Shown in pieces: positions 1 through 8,728 of a DNA stretch of 64,000 nucleotides (its first letter is position 1; the number at the start of each line of letters is the position of its first letter). The notes beneath the pieces are model-generated. The model saw nothing but the letters and a program-made list of their open reading frames with translations. It did no database searches and had not been told where the DNA came from. The stretch is from assembly GCF_900112135.1 (NCBI RefSeq), contig NZ_FOLC01000003.1:186001-250000 (forward strand), read 5' to 3'. The stretch comes from Collimonas sp. OK412 (GTDB taxonomy: Bacteria; Pseudomonadota; Gammaproteobacteria; Burkholderiales; Burkholderiaceae_D). Both the position numbers and the translations under genes were made by a program.

Positions 1-990
1 GCTGAGCACTATGCGGCGCGCCTGGCGCTGACCGCCGGCATCTCGAAAGCCTGGCTGCAGCTGGGACGCCAGTACGCGCAACTGGACCTGACCAACCAGC
101 AGCTGGTGCTGCGCGACAAGCTCGACAAGCTGACCCAGCAGCGCTTCGCCGCCGGCCTTGACACCCAAAGCGACAACCAGCAAAGCCGCCAGCAGGTAGC
201 CGGCTTGCGCGCCGAGCAGGCGCAATGGCAGGAAGCGATCGCGCTGACCCGCAACCAGATCGCCGCGCTGATGGGCCAGGGTCCTGACCGCGGCCTGAAA
301 ATCGCGCCTCCGGCATTGCCGGCGGACGCCGCCATCGCCCTGCCCGACCAGCTGCCGCTTGGCCTGCTTGGACGCCGCCCGGACGTGGTCGCCGCCCGCT
401 GGCAGGTGGAAGCTGCACAGAGCGACATCAAGGTTGCCAAGACCGAGTTCTACCCGGATATCAACCTGTCGGCCATGGCCGGCTTTTCCAGCCTCAGCTT
501 TTCGCAATTCCTGAACCACAGCAGCAAGGTGGTCGGCATCGGCCCCGCGATCCACCTGCCGATCTTTGAAGGCGGCGCATTGCGCGCCCAGCTCAAGGGC
601 CGGGTCGCCGCTTATGACGGCGCCGTGGCGACTTACAACCAGGCCCTGAACGATGCGTTCCATGAAGTGGCCGACAGCGTGCAATCGCTGCAGGCGGCTG
701 AAACCCAGGGCAAGAACCAGCAGGCTGCGGTAGATGCCGCCGAGCGCGGCATGAAACTGGCTGAACAGCGGCAGCAGGTGGGCACCGCCAACATGCTGCA
801 GGTGGTAAGCACCCAGATTTCCTGGCTGGCGCAACGCAAGCTTGAGCTCGATACGCGCGCCCGCAGGGCGGACCTGCGCGTCAACCTGATCAAGTCGCTG
901 GGCGGCGGCTTTGACGCCGCGGCCGAGGGACTCAATCCGGCCGAAGCAAGCACAGGCACTGCCAGCCCGCAAGCAAACGCAGCTAACTGA
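1..990 (+). CDS. Outer membrane efflux factor, NodT/OprM family (5' end outside window)
   Basis: This is the C-terminal part of a TolC-like outer membrane channel for a tripartite efflux pump. The reading frame is open from the first base, so the true start lies upstream; about 329 residues are visible. The sequence shows long helical heptad stretches (RFAAGLDTQSDNQQS, KVAKTEFYPDINLS) and the typical GLLGRRPDVVAA motif of the OEP family. It ends in a helical, Ala/Gln-rich tail. The neighbours downstream are EmrA- and EmrB-like, 40 bases and more away in the same direction. The set therefore probably forms one MFS-driven drug or acid extrusion system spanning both membranes. The substrate cannot be told from sequence. 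Confidence 0.9.
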   Translation, partial: AEHYAARLALTAGISKAWLQLGRQYAQLDLTNQQLVLRDKLDKLTQQRFAAGLDTQSDNQQSRQQVAGLRAEQAQWQEAIALTRNQIAALMGQGPDRGLKIAPPALPADAAIALPDQLPLGLLGRRPDVVAARWQVEAAQSDIKVAKTEFYPDINLSAMAGFSSLSFSQFLNHSSKVVGIGPAIHLPIFEGGALRAQLKGRVAAYDGAVATYNQALNDAFHEVADSVQSLQAAETQGKNQQAAVDAAERGMKLAEQRQQVGTANMLQVVSTQISWLAQRKLELDTRARRADLRVNLIKSLGGGFDAAAEGLNPAEASTGTASPQANAAN

Positions 991-1030
991 TCCATAAAAT
1001 AAACCGTTCACTTATTGCGAAACCCGCATC

Positions 1031-2239
1031 ATGACCACACCAAATCAAACTCCAGAAAATCCGTCCCCAGCTGCTCCGGCCCCGGCCGCCAATGGCAACG
1101 GCAAACGCCGCAGCCTGCTGATCGGCGTCACCATCGCCCTCATCATCGTCCTGCTTGCCTATGGCATCTGGTGGTTCATCTATGCCCGTCACTACGAAAA
1201 CACCGACGACGCGTATGTCGGCGGCAACGTGGTGCAAGTCACGCCGCAGGTAGGCGGCACGGTATTGGCGATCAATACCGACGATACCGAACTGGTGCAA
1301 GCCGGCAAACCGCTGGTGGAGCTGGACAAGGCCGACGCCAAGGTAGCGCTGGACCAGGCGGAAGCCCAGCTGGCGCAAACCGTGCGCCAGGTGCGCACGC
1401 TGTTCGTCAACAACAACGCCCTGGTTTCCAACGTTACCGCCCGTACGTCTGAGCTGGACCGTGCCCGCGCCGACCTGGCGCGCCGCCAGCAGCTGATCAG
1501 CACCGGCGCAGTATCCAAGGAAGAACTGGATCACGCCAAGGTCGCGGTGCAAGGAGCGGAAGCTGCATTGCAGGCTGCGCGCGAACAGCTGGCGTCGAAC
1601 CGCGTGTTGACCGACCACACCTCGGTTGAACAGCATCCGAATGTGCAAAACGCTGCCGCCCAGGTGCGCAATGCCTATATCAACCTGGCCCGCACCACCT
1701 TGCTGGCGCCGACCACAGGCTACGTCGCCAAGCGCTCGGTGCAGGTCGGCCAGCGCGTCGCCGCCGGCACACCGCTGCTGTCGATCGTGCCGCTGAACGC
1801 ACTGTGGGTTGACGCCAATTTCAAGGAAGTGCAGATCAACAACATGCGCATCGGCCAGCCGGTGTCCTTGAAATCGGACCTGTACGGGTCGAAGATCGAA
1901 TACCACGGCAAGGTGGTCGGCCTGGCAGCCGGCACCGGCTCTGCTTTCGCGCTGCTGCCGGCACAAAACGCCAGCGGCAACTGGATCAAGATCGTGCAGC
2001 GGATCCCGGTGCGGATTTCCCTCGACCCCAAGGATCTTGAAAGCCATCCGCTGCGCATCGGCGTATCGATGGACGCCACTGTCGACATCGCCCAGACCGA
2101 AGGCACCTCGCTGACCGCAGGCACCGCGCGCACGACGCCGGCTTACACCACCGACGTCTTCGACAAGAGCGGCCAGGAAGCCGATGCACGCATCGCCAGC
2201 ATCATCGCCGCCAATAACAATGCAGCTGCTGCACACTAA
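1031..2239 (+). CDS. emrA: HlyD/EmrA-family periplasmic adaptor of MFS efflux pump
   Basis: This 402-residue membrane fusion protein links the inner membrane MFS pump to the outer membrane channel. A Pro/Ala-rich cytoplasmic leader is followed by one transmembrane helix at about residues 25-47. Then come a lipoyl/barrel-sandwich half-motif (DAYVGGNVVQVTPQVGGTV), a coiled-coil hairpin at about 100-190, the second lipoyl half (ARTTLLAPTTGYVAKR) and a beta-barrel. Length and order match EmrA (about 390 residues). It lies between the outer membrane factor and EmrB. The symbol denotes the family; orthology to E. coli EmrA is inferred. No strong ribosome binding site precedes the ATG. Confidence 0.88.
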   Translation: MTTPNQTPENPSPAAPAPAANGNGKRRSLLIGVTIALIIVLLAYGIWWFIYARHYENTDDAYVGGNVVQVTPQVGGTVLAINTDDTELVQAGKPLVELDKADAKVALDQAEAQLAQTVRQVRTLFVNNNALVSNVTARTSELDRARADLARRQQLISTGAVSKEELDHAKVAVQGAEAALQAAREQLASNRVLTDHTSVEQHPNVQNAAAQVRNAYINLARTTLLAPTTGYVAKRSVQVGQRVAAGTPLLSIVPLNALWVDANFKEVQINNMRIGQPVSLKSDLYGSKIEYHGKVVGLAAGTGSAFALLPAQNASGNWIKIVQRIPVRISLDPKDLESHPLRIGVSMDATVDIAQTEGTSLTAGTARTTPAYTTDVFDKSGQEADARIASIIAANNNAAAAH

Positions 2240-2311
2240 GCTGCTGCCTGCCCTGCCGGATGCCGCCGTCGCGGCGGCCTCCGGCGCGCGAACCCTTACC
2301 GGAATGCCTTC

Positions 2312-3889
2312 ATGAGTTCCCCAAAACCGGCGCTGCCCGCGCGGCCGCCATCGCAACCACTGCCGCCGCTGGCCGGCGGCAAGCTTGTCATGGGCACGGT
2401 AGCGTTATCGCTAGCCGTGTTCATGAACGTGCTCGATTCTTCCATCGCCAACGTTTCCATCCCGGCCATTTCGGGCGACCTGGGCGTATCGCCGCAGCAA
2501 GGCACCTGGGTCATCACTTCGTTTGCCGTCGCCAACGCCATCTCGGTGCCGCTGACCGGCTGGCTGACCCAGCGCTTCGGCCAGGTGCGCCTGTTTGTCA
2601 CATCGATCATCCTGTTCGTGCTGTCGTCGATATTGTGCGGCCTGGCTCCCAGCATGGAAGTGCTGATTGCCGCGCGGGTGCTGCAAGGCGCGGTGGCAGG
2701 ACCGATGATTCCCTTGTCGCAGTCGCTGCTGCTCTCCAGTTACCCGCCCGCCAAGAGCGGCATGGCCCTGGCCTTCTGGGGCATGACGACACTGGTGGCG
2801 CCGGTCATGGGGCCGCTGCTGGGCGGCTGGATTTCGGACAACTACACCTGGCCGTGGATTTTCTACATCAACATTCCGGTCGGCGTATTTGCCGCCTGGG
2901 CCACCTGGTCGATCTATCACAAGCGCGAGTCGGCAGTCTATAAACTGCCGATCGATAAAATCGGCCTCGGCCTGCTGGTGATCTGGGTCGGTTCGCTGCA
3001 GATCATGCTGGACAAGGGCAAGGAGCTCGACTGGTTCAATTCCTCGACCATCGTGATATTGGGTGCGATCGCACTGGTTGCCTTTATTTATTTCGTGATC
3101 TGGGAACTGGGCGACGACCATCCGGTGGTCGACCTTACCTTGTTCAAAGGCCGCAACTTCAGCGGCGGCGTGATCGCGATTTCGGTCGGCTACGGCCTGA
3201 TGTTCGGCGGCCTGGTGATCCTGCCGCTGTGGCTGCAGACCACGCTGGGGTATACGGCGACGCTGGCGGGCGAAGTGATGGCGCCGGTGGGGATCTTTGC
3301 CATCATCCTGTCGCCGTTCATCGGGAAAATATTGCCGAAGGTGGATGCCCGCTGGGTTGCCAGCACGGCCTTCCTGATCTTTGCGCTAGTGTTTTTCCTG
3401 CGTTCGCAGTTCACTGAAAACGTCGACACCTTCACGCTGATGATTCCTACCGTGATCCAGGGTGCGGCGATGGCGATGTTCTTCATTCCGCTGACCTCGA
3501 TCATCCTGTCCGGCCAGCCGCCGGAAAAGATGCCGTCGGCGGCCGGCCTGTCCAATTTCGTGCGGATCATGTTCGGCGGCATGGGCACATCGATCACCAG
3601 CACCTTCTGGGATCGCCGCACATCGCTGCACCATTCGCAGCTGACCGAATTCAGCGGCCCGCACAGCCCGGCATTCAACGAAGCGGTTCATAACCTGACC
3701 GCCCAGGGCATGTCGGAACCTGCGGCCTGGGCCACTATCGAGCGCCTGATTACGGTGAAAGCCGCAACCCAGGGCGCCACCGATATTTTCTGGATCTCGG
3801 CGGTCCTGTTCCTGATGCTGATCGCGCTGGTGTGGCTGACCAAGCCTTCCCGCTCCAGCGTGCCGGCTGATGCGGGCGGCGCCCACTAA
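2312..3889 (+). CDS. emrB: EmrB/QacA-type MFS multidrug transporter (DHA2, 14 TM)
   Basis: This 525-residue inner membrane proton/drug antiporter is the motor of the efflux pump. The sequence has about 14 hydrophobic segments and MFS motif A in the first cytoplasmic loop (GWLTQRFGQVR). It also has the antiporter motif near TM5 (VAPVMGPLLGGWI), as in DHA2 transporters. The N-terminus is Pro-rich (residues 1-20). It starts 72 bases after emrA ends and is followed by a strong hairpin terminator, so it closes the operon. Drug specificity is unknown; families of this type export hydrophobic antibiotics, uncouplers or fusaric-acid-like compounds. Confidence 0.9.
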   Translation: MSSPKPALPARPPSQPLPPLAGGKLVMGTVALSLAVFMNVLDSSIANVSIPAISGDLGVSPQQGTWVITSFAVANAISVPLTGWLTQRFGQVRLFVTSIILFVLSSILCGLAPSMEVLIAARVLQGAVAGPMIPLSQSLLLSSYPPAKSGMALAFWGMTTLVAPVMGPLLGGWISDNYTWPWIFYINIPVGVFAAWATWSIYHKRESAVYKLPIDKIGLGLLVIWVGSLQIMLDKGKELDWFNSSTIVILGAIALVAFIYFVIWELGDDHPVVDLTLFKGRNFSGGVIAISVGYGLMFGGLVILPLWLQTTLGYTATLAGEVMAPVGIFAIILSPFIGKILPKVDARWVASTAFLIFALVFFLRSQFTENVDTFTLMIPTVIQGAAMAMFFIPLTSIILSGQPPEKMPSAAGLSNFVRIMFGGMGTSITSTFWDRRTSLHHSQLTEFSGPHSPAFNEAVHNLTAQGMSEPAAWATIERLITVKAATQGATDIFWISAVLFLMLIALVWLTKPSRSSVPADAGGAH

Positions 3890-3907
3890 AGGACCGGATG
3901 CCGTTGT

Positions 3908-3950
3908 AAAAAGAGCGATACCGTCGTTGAGACGGCATCGCTCTTTTTTT
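3908..3950. terminator. Bidirectional intrinsic terminator
   Basis: An 18-base inverted repeat (3908-3925 with 3931-3948, one mismatch, loop GTTGA) is flanked by A and T runs on its two sides. It lies between the convergent emrB and autotransporter genes and can serve both. Confidence 0.85.
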
Positions 3951-3997
3951 ATGCGCAAACCTTGCTTACCGCGGCGCGCCAAGCGGTTGAACCGGGC

Positions 3998-6688
3998 TCA
4001 CCAGAGATAACGCAAGCCGAGAGTGACCCGGTTCACACGGTTATGCGATTCCGCCTGGTAGTCGTAGTCGGCGAACAGGTTCATGCGCGGCGAAACGGTG
4101 TATGACAGGCTCAGTCCTGCCAGCACCGCATCGCGGCCCAGGTCCACGCCCTTCACCGTGAAATCGCTGCCCGGGGCGCCAATCAGGGTCGCCTGGTATT
4201 GCGCCTGGGCGTCCATGAACTCATGCATCCAGCGCAACTGCGCGCCGAACGTGATGAAACCCGTGGACAGCGGCAGGTCCTGGCTGGCCTTGATGCCGAG
4301 GCTGCTGCGCAAGCTGTTCAAGGTAGTGCTGTGGGTGGACAATCCCAGGTTCTCGGCATCGGTTTCGGTGAAGCCGTCCTGGCGCAAGCGCGTGTAATGC
4401 AAGGCGGTGAACGGCTGCAGGACAAAACGTTCGTCCAGTTTCGCACGATAGCCCAGTTCGCCGTAGGCGCTTGCCTGCTGGCCGTCATAGGAACTCTTGG
4501 CGCGCAGCGTGGCGCCGGTTCCGGTCAGCACGTCGCGCTGGATGCCGGTACGCTGTATCGCGTAGCTGGCGATCGCATCGACATACAGCGGACCTGGAGC
4601 GTAACTGGCATAGGCGCCGATCTTGTAGCTGTCGAGCTTGCCGTTGCCGTTGTAATCGTCGAAGTCGGCGTTCAGGTGGGCATAATCGAAGCCGCCGCCG
4701 ACTATCCAATCGTTACCTACAGCACGGTCGACGCCGGCGCTGATGCCGCCTATCCGGTAGCTGGCGCCGGAGGTGTCCGCGGTGGCGCTCAATTTACCGA
4801 AAGAACCGTAGGGGCGTACCCACACGCCGTTATCGCCAACCTTGCGCCCGCCCTCGCGCTGGGTGTCCAGGCGTATCGACAGAGCGCGGCCGAACAGGTC
4901 GTTTTCACGCAGGGCGAGTTGCGAGAAGGTTGCATGGACGCCCCCAGTGAGGCTGCCCACCGTAGCCTGCAACGTTGCTTTATCCAGCAAGTTGAGGGCA
5001 TTGACCGTCTCCGCCAGCGCACCCGTGGCTACCGGCACGCCGGCTGGCGTAACGGCCGGCGGCACCGGTTCCTGGGGCGTGGCCTGGGGCCGGCTGGTGT
5101 CGATGGCTTGCCCGATCGCTGCATTGTTGCCGCTGGTGACCACCGTCGCGATCGGCGCGCGGGTAATCACCAGGTAGGCATTGCCGTTGTCATACGCCAG
5201 CGTTGGCGTCAGCAACGCCGTTGCGTTCGCTTGCAGCTGGCCGAAAGTACCGGTGACGCCGCCCGTGGCGGTGACAATCGGCAACCGGACCTGGTCAGGA
5301 TAAGAACCCGGCAGCATGGCCGCATTCACGGTTCCTCCCTGCAGGCTGGCAGTGCCGCCTACAGTCAGCAAGCCGGCGGAAACCGGCGACGCCTCGGTCT
5401 GGAATATGCCATTTGCCGCATGGGTGAAATTTCCCGTCACGGTCAGGCCGCCGCTGCCGTCGCCGACGCCTGGATGCAGGGTGCCCTGGTTCAGCAGGTT
5501 GCCGGCAATCGTGCCGCCGTTGCCGGCCAGGGTTGCTCCCGAGGCGACGGTGGTTGCTCCGCCCAGGCTGCCGGTGAGGTTAAAGAGGCCGCTCTGGATT
5601 TGCGCAGTAGTGAAAACACCGTTGCCGCTCCAGGTCCAGCTGTCGCCCTGCGCCTGCAAGCTGGCAAAATTAGTAAATGCATTCGAGGCCGTGCCCGATC
5701 CCTGCAGCACTACGCCGCTGCCGGCGTTGCCGCCGCCATTGGCAGCGCCGTTGATCACCGAACCGGTTCTCAATATCAGCGTATTGACGCCGGTGCCCAT
5801 CGAAATCGCCGTGCCGGAGCCGCTCTGCAACAGGCCGGCATTGATGACGGTGCTGCTGCCGTTGAGAGTGCGCACCGCCGCGCCCTGCTGGCTGATGATC
5901 TGGCCGCCGGCCTGGTTCTCGATGCTGGCCGTAAAACTGGAACCCACGGTGTTTGAAAACACCGCGTCGGAACCGGTGCCTGAAGCGTTGATCGTGCCGC
6001 TGTTGACGAGCTTGTCGTTATTGCCCTGCATGTACACGGTAGGACTGCTGGCGCCGCTGGTCGACAGGCTGCCGCTGTTGGTCACCGTACCGCTGCCGCC
6101 GAGGATGGAGATGGCGCGGGCGTTGCTGCCTGCGGTGGTAATCGTCCCTGAGTTGCTGATGGTGTTGTTCAACTGGCCAAGATTGGTCTGGCCCCAGGCG
6201 GCGGATATGCCGAAGGCATTGGGACCCGTGGTGGAAATGGTGCCCTGATTGATCAGCGTGTTGCCGCTGCCGTTGGCGGCCATGCCGTCGTTGAAGGCGC
6301 CGGTGGTGCTGATGCTGGCCTGGGCGCCGTTGGTGAGCTGGTTGTTGTTGTTCAAGCCGAGCAGCGCGGCGCCTCGGTTGCCGCCGGTGCCGCCGCCGCC
6401 GGTCAGGGTGATGCTGCCGTTGTTGGTGACGGTGCTTGAGGTATCCACCTGAAAACCGACCGGACTGGTGCTGCGCGGAATATTCGCCACTACGCTGGAA
6501 TCCAGCGTGACCGTCACGCCGGTGCTGCCGGCTTGTGCCGCGACAGGTGTTGCAACGGCGCCGGAACAGCTTACCGAAACGCCACTGGCAGGTGCATTGC
6601 TGCTGCAGGTAGCGTGCGCCTGGGTAATCAATGTTCCGGCAAATGCGATGACGACGCCATTCATGCTTTTCTTGAGTGCTCGTTGCAT
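3998..6688 (-). CDS. Type V autotransporter, self-associating beta-helix passenger
   Basis: This 896-residue protein is predicted to be secreted through its own C-terminal barrel. The ATG at 6688 was chosen because it has a GAGGAG Shine-Dalgarno upstream; an earlier in-frame ATG at 6718 lacks one. The signal peptide covers about residues 1-26 and ends ITQAHA. The passenger is a repetitive Gly/Ser/Thr/Asn-rich beta-helix with many NSG/NNG turns and no cysteines after the first two. A passenger-associated segment at about 340-420 contains GATLAGNGGTIAG. The last ~270 residues form the autotransporter barrel, which ends in the aromatic signature LRYLW. No protease or lipase triad was recognised, so it is probably an adhesin-like surface protein. 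Confidence 0.9.
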   Translation of the reverse strand: MQRALKKSMNGVVIAFAGTLITQAHATCSSNAPASGVSVSCSGAVATPVAAQAGSTGVTVTLDSSVVANIPRSTSPVGFQVDTSSTVTNNGSITLTGGGGTGGNRGAALLGLNNNNQLTNGAQASISTTGAFNDGMAANGSGNTLINQGTISTTGPNAFGISAAWGQTNLGQLNNTISNSGTITTAGSNARAISILGGSGTVTNSGSLSTSGASSPTVYMQGNNDKLVNSGTINASGTGSDAVFSNTVGSSFTASIENQAGGQIISQQGAAVRTLNGSSTVINAGLLQSGSGTAISMGTGVNTLILRTGSVINGAANGGGNAGSGVVLQGSGTASNAFTNFASLQAQGDSWTWSGNGVFTTAQIQSGLFNLTGSLGGATTVASGATLAGNGGTIAGNLLNQGTLHPGVGDGSGGLTVTGNFTHAANGIFQTEASPVSAGLLTVGGTASLQGGTVNAAMLPGSYPDQVRLPIVTATGGVTGTFGQLQANATALLTPTLAYDNGNAYLVITRAPIATVVTSGNNAAIGQAIDTSRPQATPQEPVPPAVTPAGVPVATGALAETVNALNLLDKATLQATVGSLTGGVHATFSQLALRENDLFGRALSIRLDTQREGGRKVGDNGVWVRPYGSFGKLSATADTSGASYRIGGISAGVDRAVGNDWIVGGGFDYAHLNADFDDYNGNGKLDSYKIGAYASYAPGPLYVDAIASYAIQRTGIQRDVLTGTGATLRAKSSYDGQQASAYGELGYRAKLDERFVLQPFTALHYTRLRQDGFTETDAENLGLSTHSTTLNSLRSSLGIKASQDLPLSTGFITFGAQLRWMHEFMDAQAQYQATLIGAPGSDFTVKGVDLGRDAVLAGLSLSYTVSPRMNLFADYDYQAESHNRVNRVTLGLRYLW

Positions 6689-6828
6689 AATCCGCTCCTC
6701 AGTCAGTGCACAATGCATGTGCTTATTATGGTCAAACTATAATTTATTTCCCCGTAGAAATTATTCTAGTTGCTATGAAAGACCATGGCAAGCAGGCAAC
6801 GCTCACAAAATTTACCCGGATCGGGCGT

Positions 6829-6860
6829 AAAAAAGGCGATGCACAATCCGCTGCATCGCC
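6829..6860 (-). terminator. Intrinsic terminator after pit
   Basis: A 9-bp perfect stem (6835-6843 with 6852-6860) with an 8-base loop is followed on the minus strand by six T (6834-6829). It lies 28 bases beyond the pit stop codon. Confidence 0.8.
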
Positions 6861-6887
6861 CATTCCCACTTTTTCTTGCAAAATTTC

Positions 6888-7898
6888 TTACAAGATGTGC
6901 CTGCCTATCCACCAGGCAATCGCTGCCATGAAGGCCGACGCCGGGATCGTCAGAACCCAGGCCCAGACGATATTTCCAGCCACACCCCAGCGCACCGCGG
7001 AGACCCGCCGCGCCGCGCCGACGCCGACGATGGCGCCGGTGATGGTGTGGGTAGTCGAGACAGGAACGCCCAGCATGGTGGCCAGGAACAAGGTGATGGC
7101 GCCGCCGGTTTCGGCGCAAAAGCCACCCACCGGTTTCAGCTTGGTGATTTTCTGGCCCATGGTCTTGACGATGCGCCAGCCGCCGAACAAGGTGCCGAGG
7201 CTGATCGCGCTATAGCAGGAAATGATCACCCACCAAGGCGGCAGCGCATCGGTCTGCTGCGAAAAGCCGGTGGCGATCAGCAGCATCCAGATGATGCCGA
7301 TGGTCTTTTGCGCATCGTTGCCGCCGTGGCCCAGGCTGTACATCGAAGCCGACACCAGCTGCAGCCGGCGGAACCATTTGTCGACCTTGCGCGGCGTGGA
7401 GCGCACGAAGATCCACGACACCAGCACCATCATGATCGAGCCGAACACGAAACCCAGCAGCGGCGACAGGACGATGAACGCAATCGTCTTGATCAGGCCG
7501 GCCGAGATCAGCGAACCGGTGCCGGCCTTGGCTACCGCGGCGCCGACCAGGCCGCCGATCAAGGCGTGCGAAGACGACGACGGAATGCCGTAATACCAGG
7601 TCAGGATGTTCCAGCAGATGGCGCCGACCAGCGCGCCGAACACGACGTAATGGTCGACCACATTCGGATCGATGGTGCCCTTGCCCACCGTGGCGGCCAC
7701 ATGCAGCTGGAATACCGCGATCGCAATGAAATTGAACAGGGCCGCCATGGCGACTGCCTGCTGCGGCTTCAGGACGCCGGTGGAAACCACGGTTGCGATG
7801 GCATTGGCGGCATCATGGAAGCCGTTCATGAAATCGAATACCAGCGCCAGTGCAATGAGGAAAACGAGAACGTAGATACTGATTTGAAGAGTGTGCAT
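6888..7898 (-). CDS. pit: Low-affinity inorganic phosphate transporter, PiT family
   Basis: This 336-residue inner membrane carrier takes up metal-phosphate complexes with cation symport. Both PiT signature repeats are present: GFHDAANAIATVVSTG near the N-terminus (residues 26-41) and VPVSTTHTITGAIVG in the C-terminal half. About ten hydrophobic helices are visible. The gene begins three bases after the stop of the DUF47 gene, so the two are surely co-transcribed and probably translationally coupled. In Sinorhizobium the equivalent orfA-pit operon is under PhoB control; a possible Pho box upstream here suggests a similar link. The length is typical of short bacterial Pit proteins. Confidence 0.93.
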   Translation of the reverse strand: MHTLQISIYVLVFLIALALVFDFMNGFHDAANAIATVVSTGVLKPQQAVAMAALFNFIAIAVFQLHVAATVGKGTIDPNVVDHYVVFGALVGAICWNILTWYYGIPSSSSHALIGGLVGAAVAKAGTGSLISAGLIKTIAFIVLSPLLGFVFGSIMMVLVSWIFVRSTPRKVDKWFRRLQLVSASMYSLGHGGNDAQKTIGIIWMLLIATGFSQQTDALPPWWVIISCYSAISLGTLFGGWRIVKTMGQKITKLKPVGGFCAETGGAITLFLATMLGVPVSTTHTITGAIVGVGAARRVSAVRWGVAGNIVWAWVLTIPASAFMAAIAWWIGRHIL

Positions 7899-7901
7899 GG
7901 A

Positions 7902-8528
7902 TCAGGCGTTTTCTACGATGATGCCTTCGATGATGTTGGCGACATCTTCGCAACGGTCCGTTACCGTTTCCAGCAACTCGTAAATGGCTTTCAGCTTGAT
8001 CAGGGTGCGCACGTCCGGTTCGTCGCGGAACAGCTTCGACATGGCGGCGCGCATCACGTGGTCGGCATCCGATTCCAGGCGGTCGATCTCGACGCAGATG
8101 GCCAGGATTTCACGCGAGTTGTCCATGTTGTGCAGCAGGCCCACCGCGGCCTTGACCTTTTCCGCGCAACCCAGGCACAGTTCGGCCAGGCGCTTGGCTT
8201 CCGGCGTGATGGCCTTGATGTCGTACAGGGAAATGGTCTGCGCCGCGTCTTCCAGCAAATCCAGGATGTCATCCATGCGCGTGATCAGCTGATGGATGTC
8301 GTCGCGATCGATAGGCGTGATGAAAGTCTTGTGCAGCATGTCGATCGCATGATGGGTGACCTGGTCGGCCTGCTTCTCAATGCCTTCGATAGCGTGCACG
8401 CGGATTTCCAGATCGTCGAAATTAGTCATCAACGCCACCATTTCCTTGGCGCCCTTGACGCATAACTCTGCGTGCTGGTTAAAGAGCTCAAAGAATTTGC
8501 CCTCGGTGGGCATCAATCGTCCAAACAT
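7902..8528 (-). CDS. DUF47 (PhoU-like) Pit accessory protein
   Basis: This 208-residue, all-helical cytoplasmic protein belongs to the DUF47/PhoU-related family. Visible features are the conserved start (MFGRLMPTEGKFFELFNQH), acidic metal-binding-type helices (DDLEIRVHAIEGIE) and DDILDLLEDAA. Members are almost always encoded next to Pit and modulate phosphate uptake, with PhoU-like folding around metal clusters. Here it directly precedes pit with a three-base gap. It must not be confused with the true phoU located in the pst/pho cluster at 61.9-62.6 kb of this window. Confidence 0.88.
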   Translation of the reverse strand: MFGRLMPTEGKFFELFNQHAELCVKGAKEMVALMTNFDDLEIRVHAIEGIEKQADQVTHHAIDMLHKTFITPIDRDDIHQLITRMDDILDLLEDAAQTISLYDIKAITPEAKRLAELCLGCAEKVKAAVGLLHNMDNSREILAICVEIDRLESDADHVMRAAMSKLFRDEPDVRTLIKLKAIYELLETVTDRCEDVANIIEGIIVENA

Positions 8529-8620
8529 GTTTATTCTCTCTTCTGAGGGTTAAGCTGAATCTGCTTACTGCGCTACTTACTAACTGTTATCTGCCGAATA
8601 TATTGATTTAAAGCAAACAA

Positions 8621-8638
8621 ATGTCACGAAACTGAAAT
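8621..8638 (+). promoter_or_regulatory. Possible Pho box upstream of the DUF47-pit operon
   Basis: ATGTCAC-GAAA-CTGAAAT has two TGTCA-like half-sites with the 7+4+7 spacing of the PhoB consensus: about six of seven bases in the first half and five of seven in the second. It lies about 95 bases upstream of the DUF47 start, in reverse orientation to the operon. Two PhoB proteins are encoded in the window. Assigned by eye only. Confidence 0.35.
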
Positions 8639-8696
8639 ATATCAGGCTCGCCCAAACGTTGCTAAGCTGGTTTTACCTGTTTCGCATTACTGCAAC

Positions 8697-8728
8697 AAAA
8701 AATGGAAACGGCGGTCAGTCGCCGCCGT
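8697..8728 (-). terminator. Probable dnaB terminator overlapping its stop codon
   Basis: A 7-bp GC-rich stem (8708-8714 with 8722-8728) encloses the dnaB stop codon in its loop. On the minus strand it is followed, after five bases, by six T (8702-8697). Confidence 0.5.

Noticed and set aside
4199-5956. A 585-codon open frame opposite the autotransporter
   Set aside because: It is antisense to a repetitive, well-supported gene and has no signal, domain or start signal of its own.
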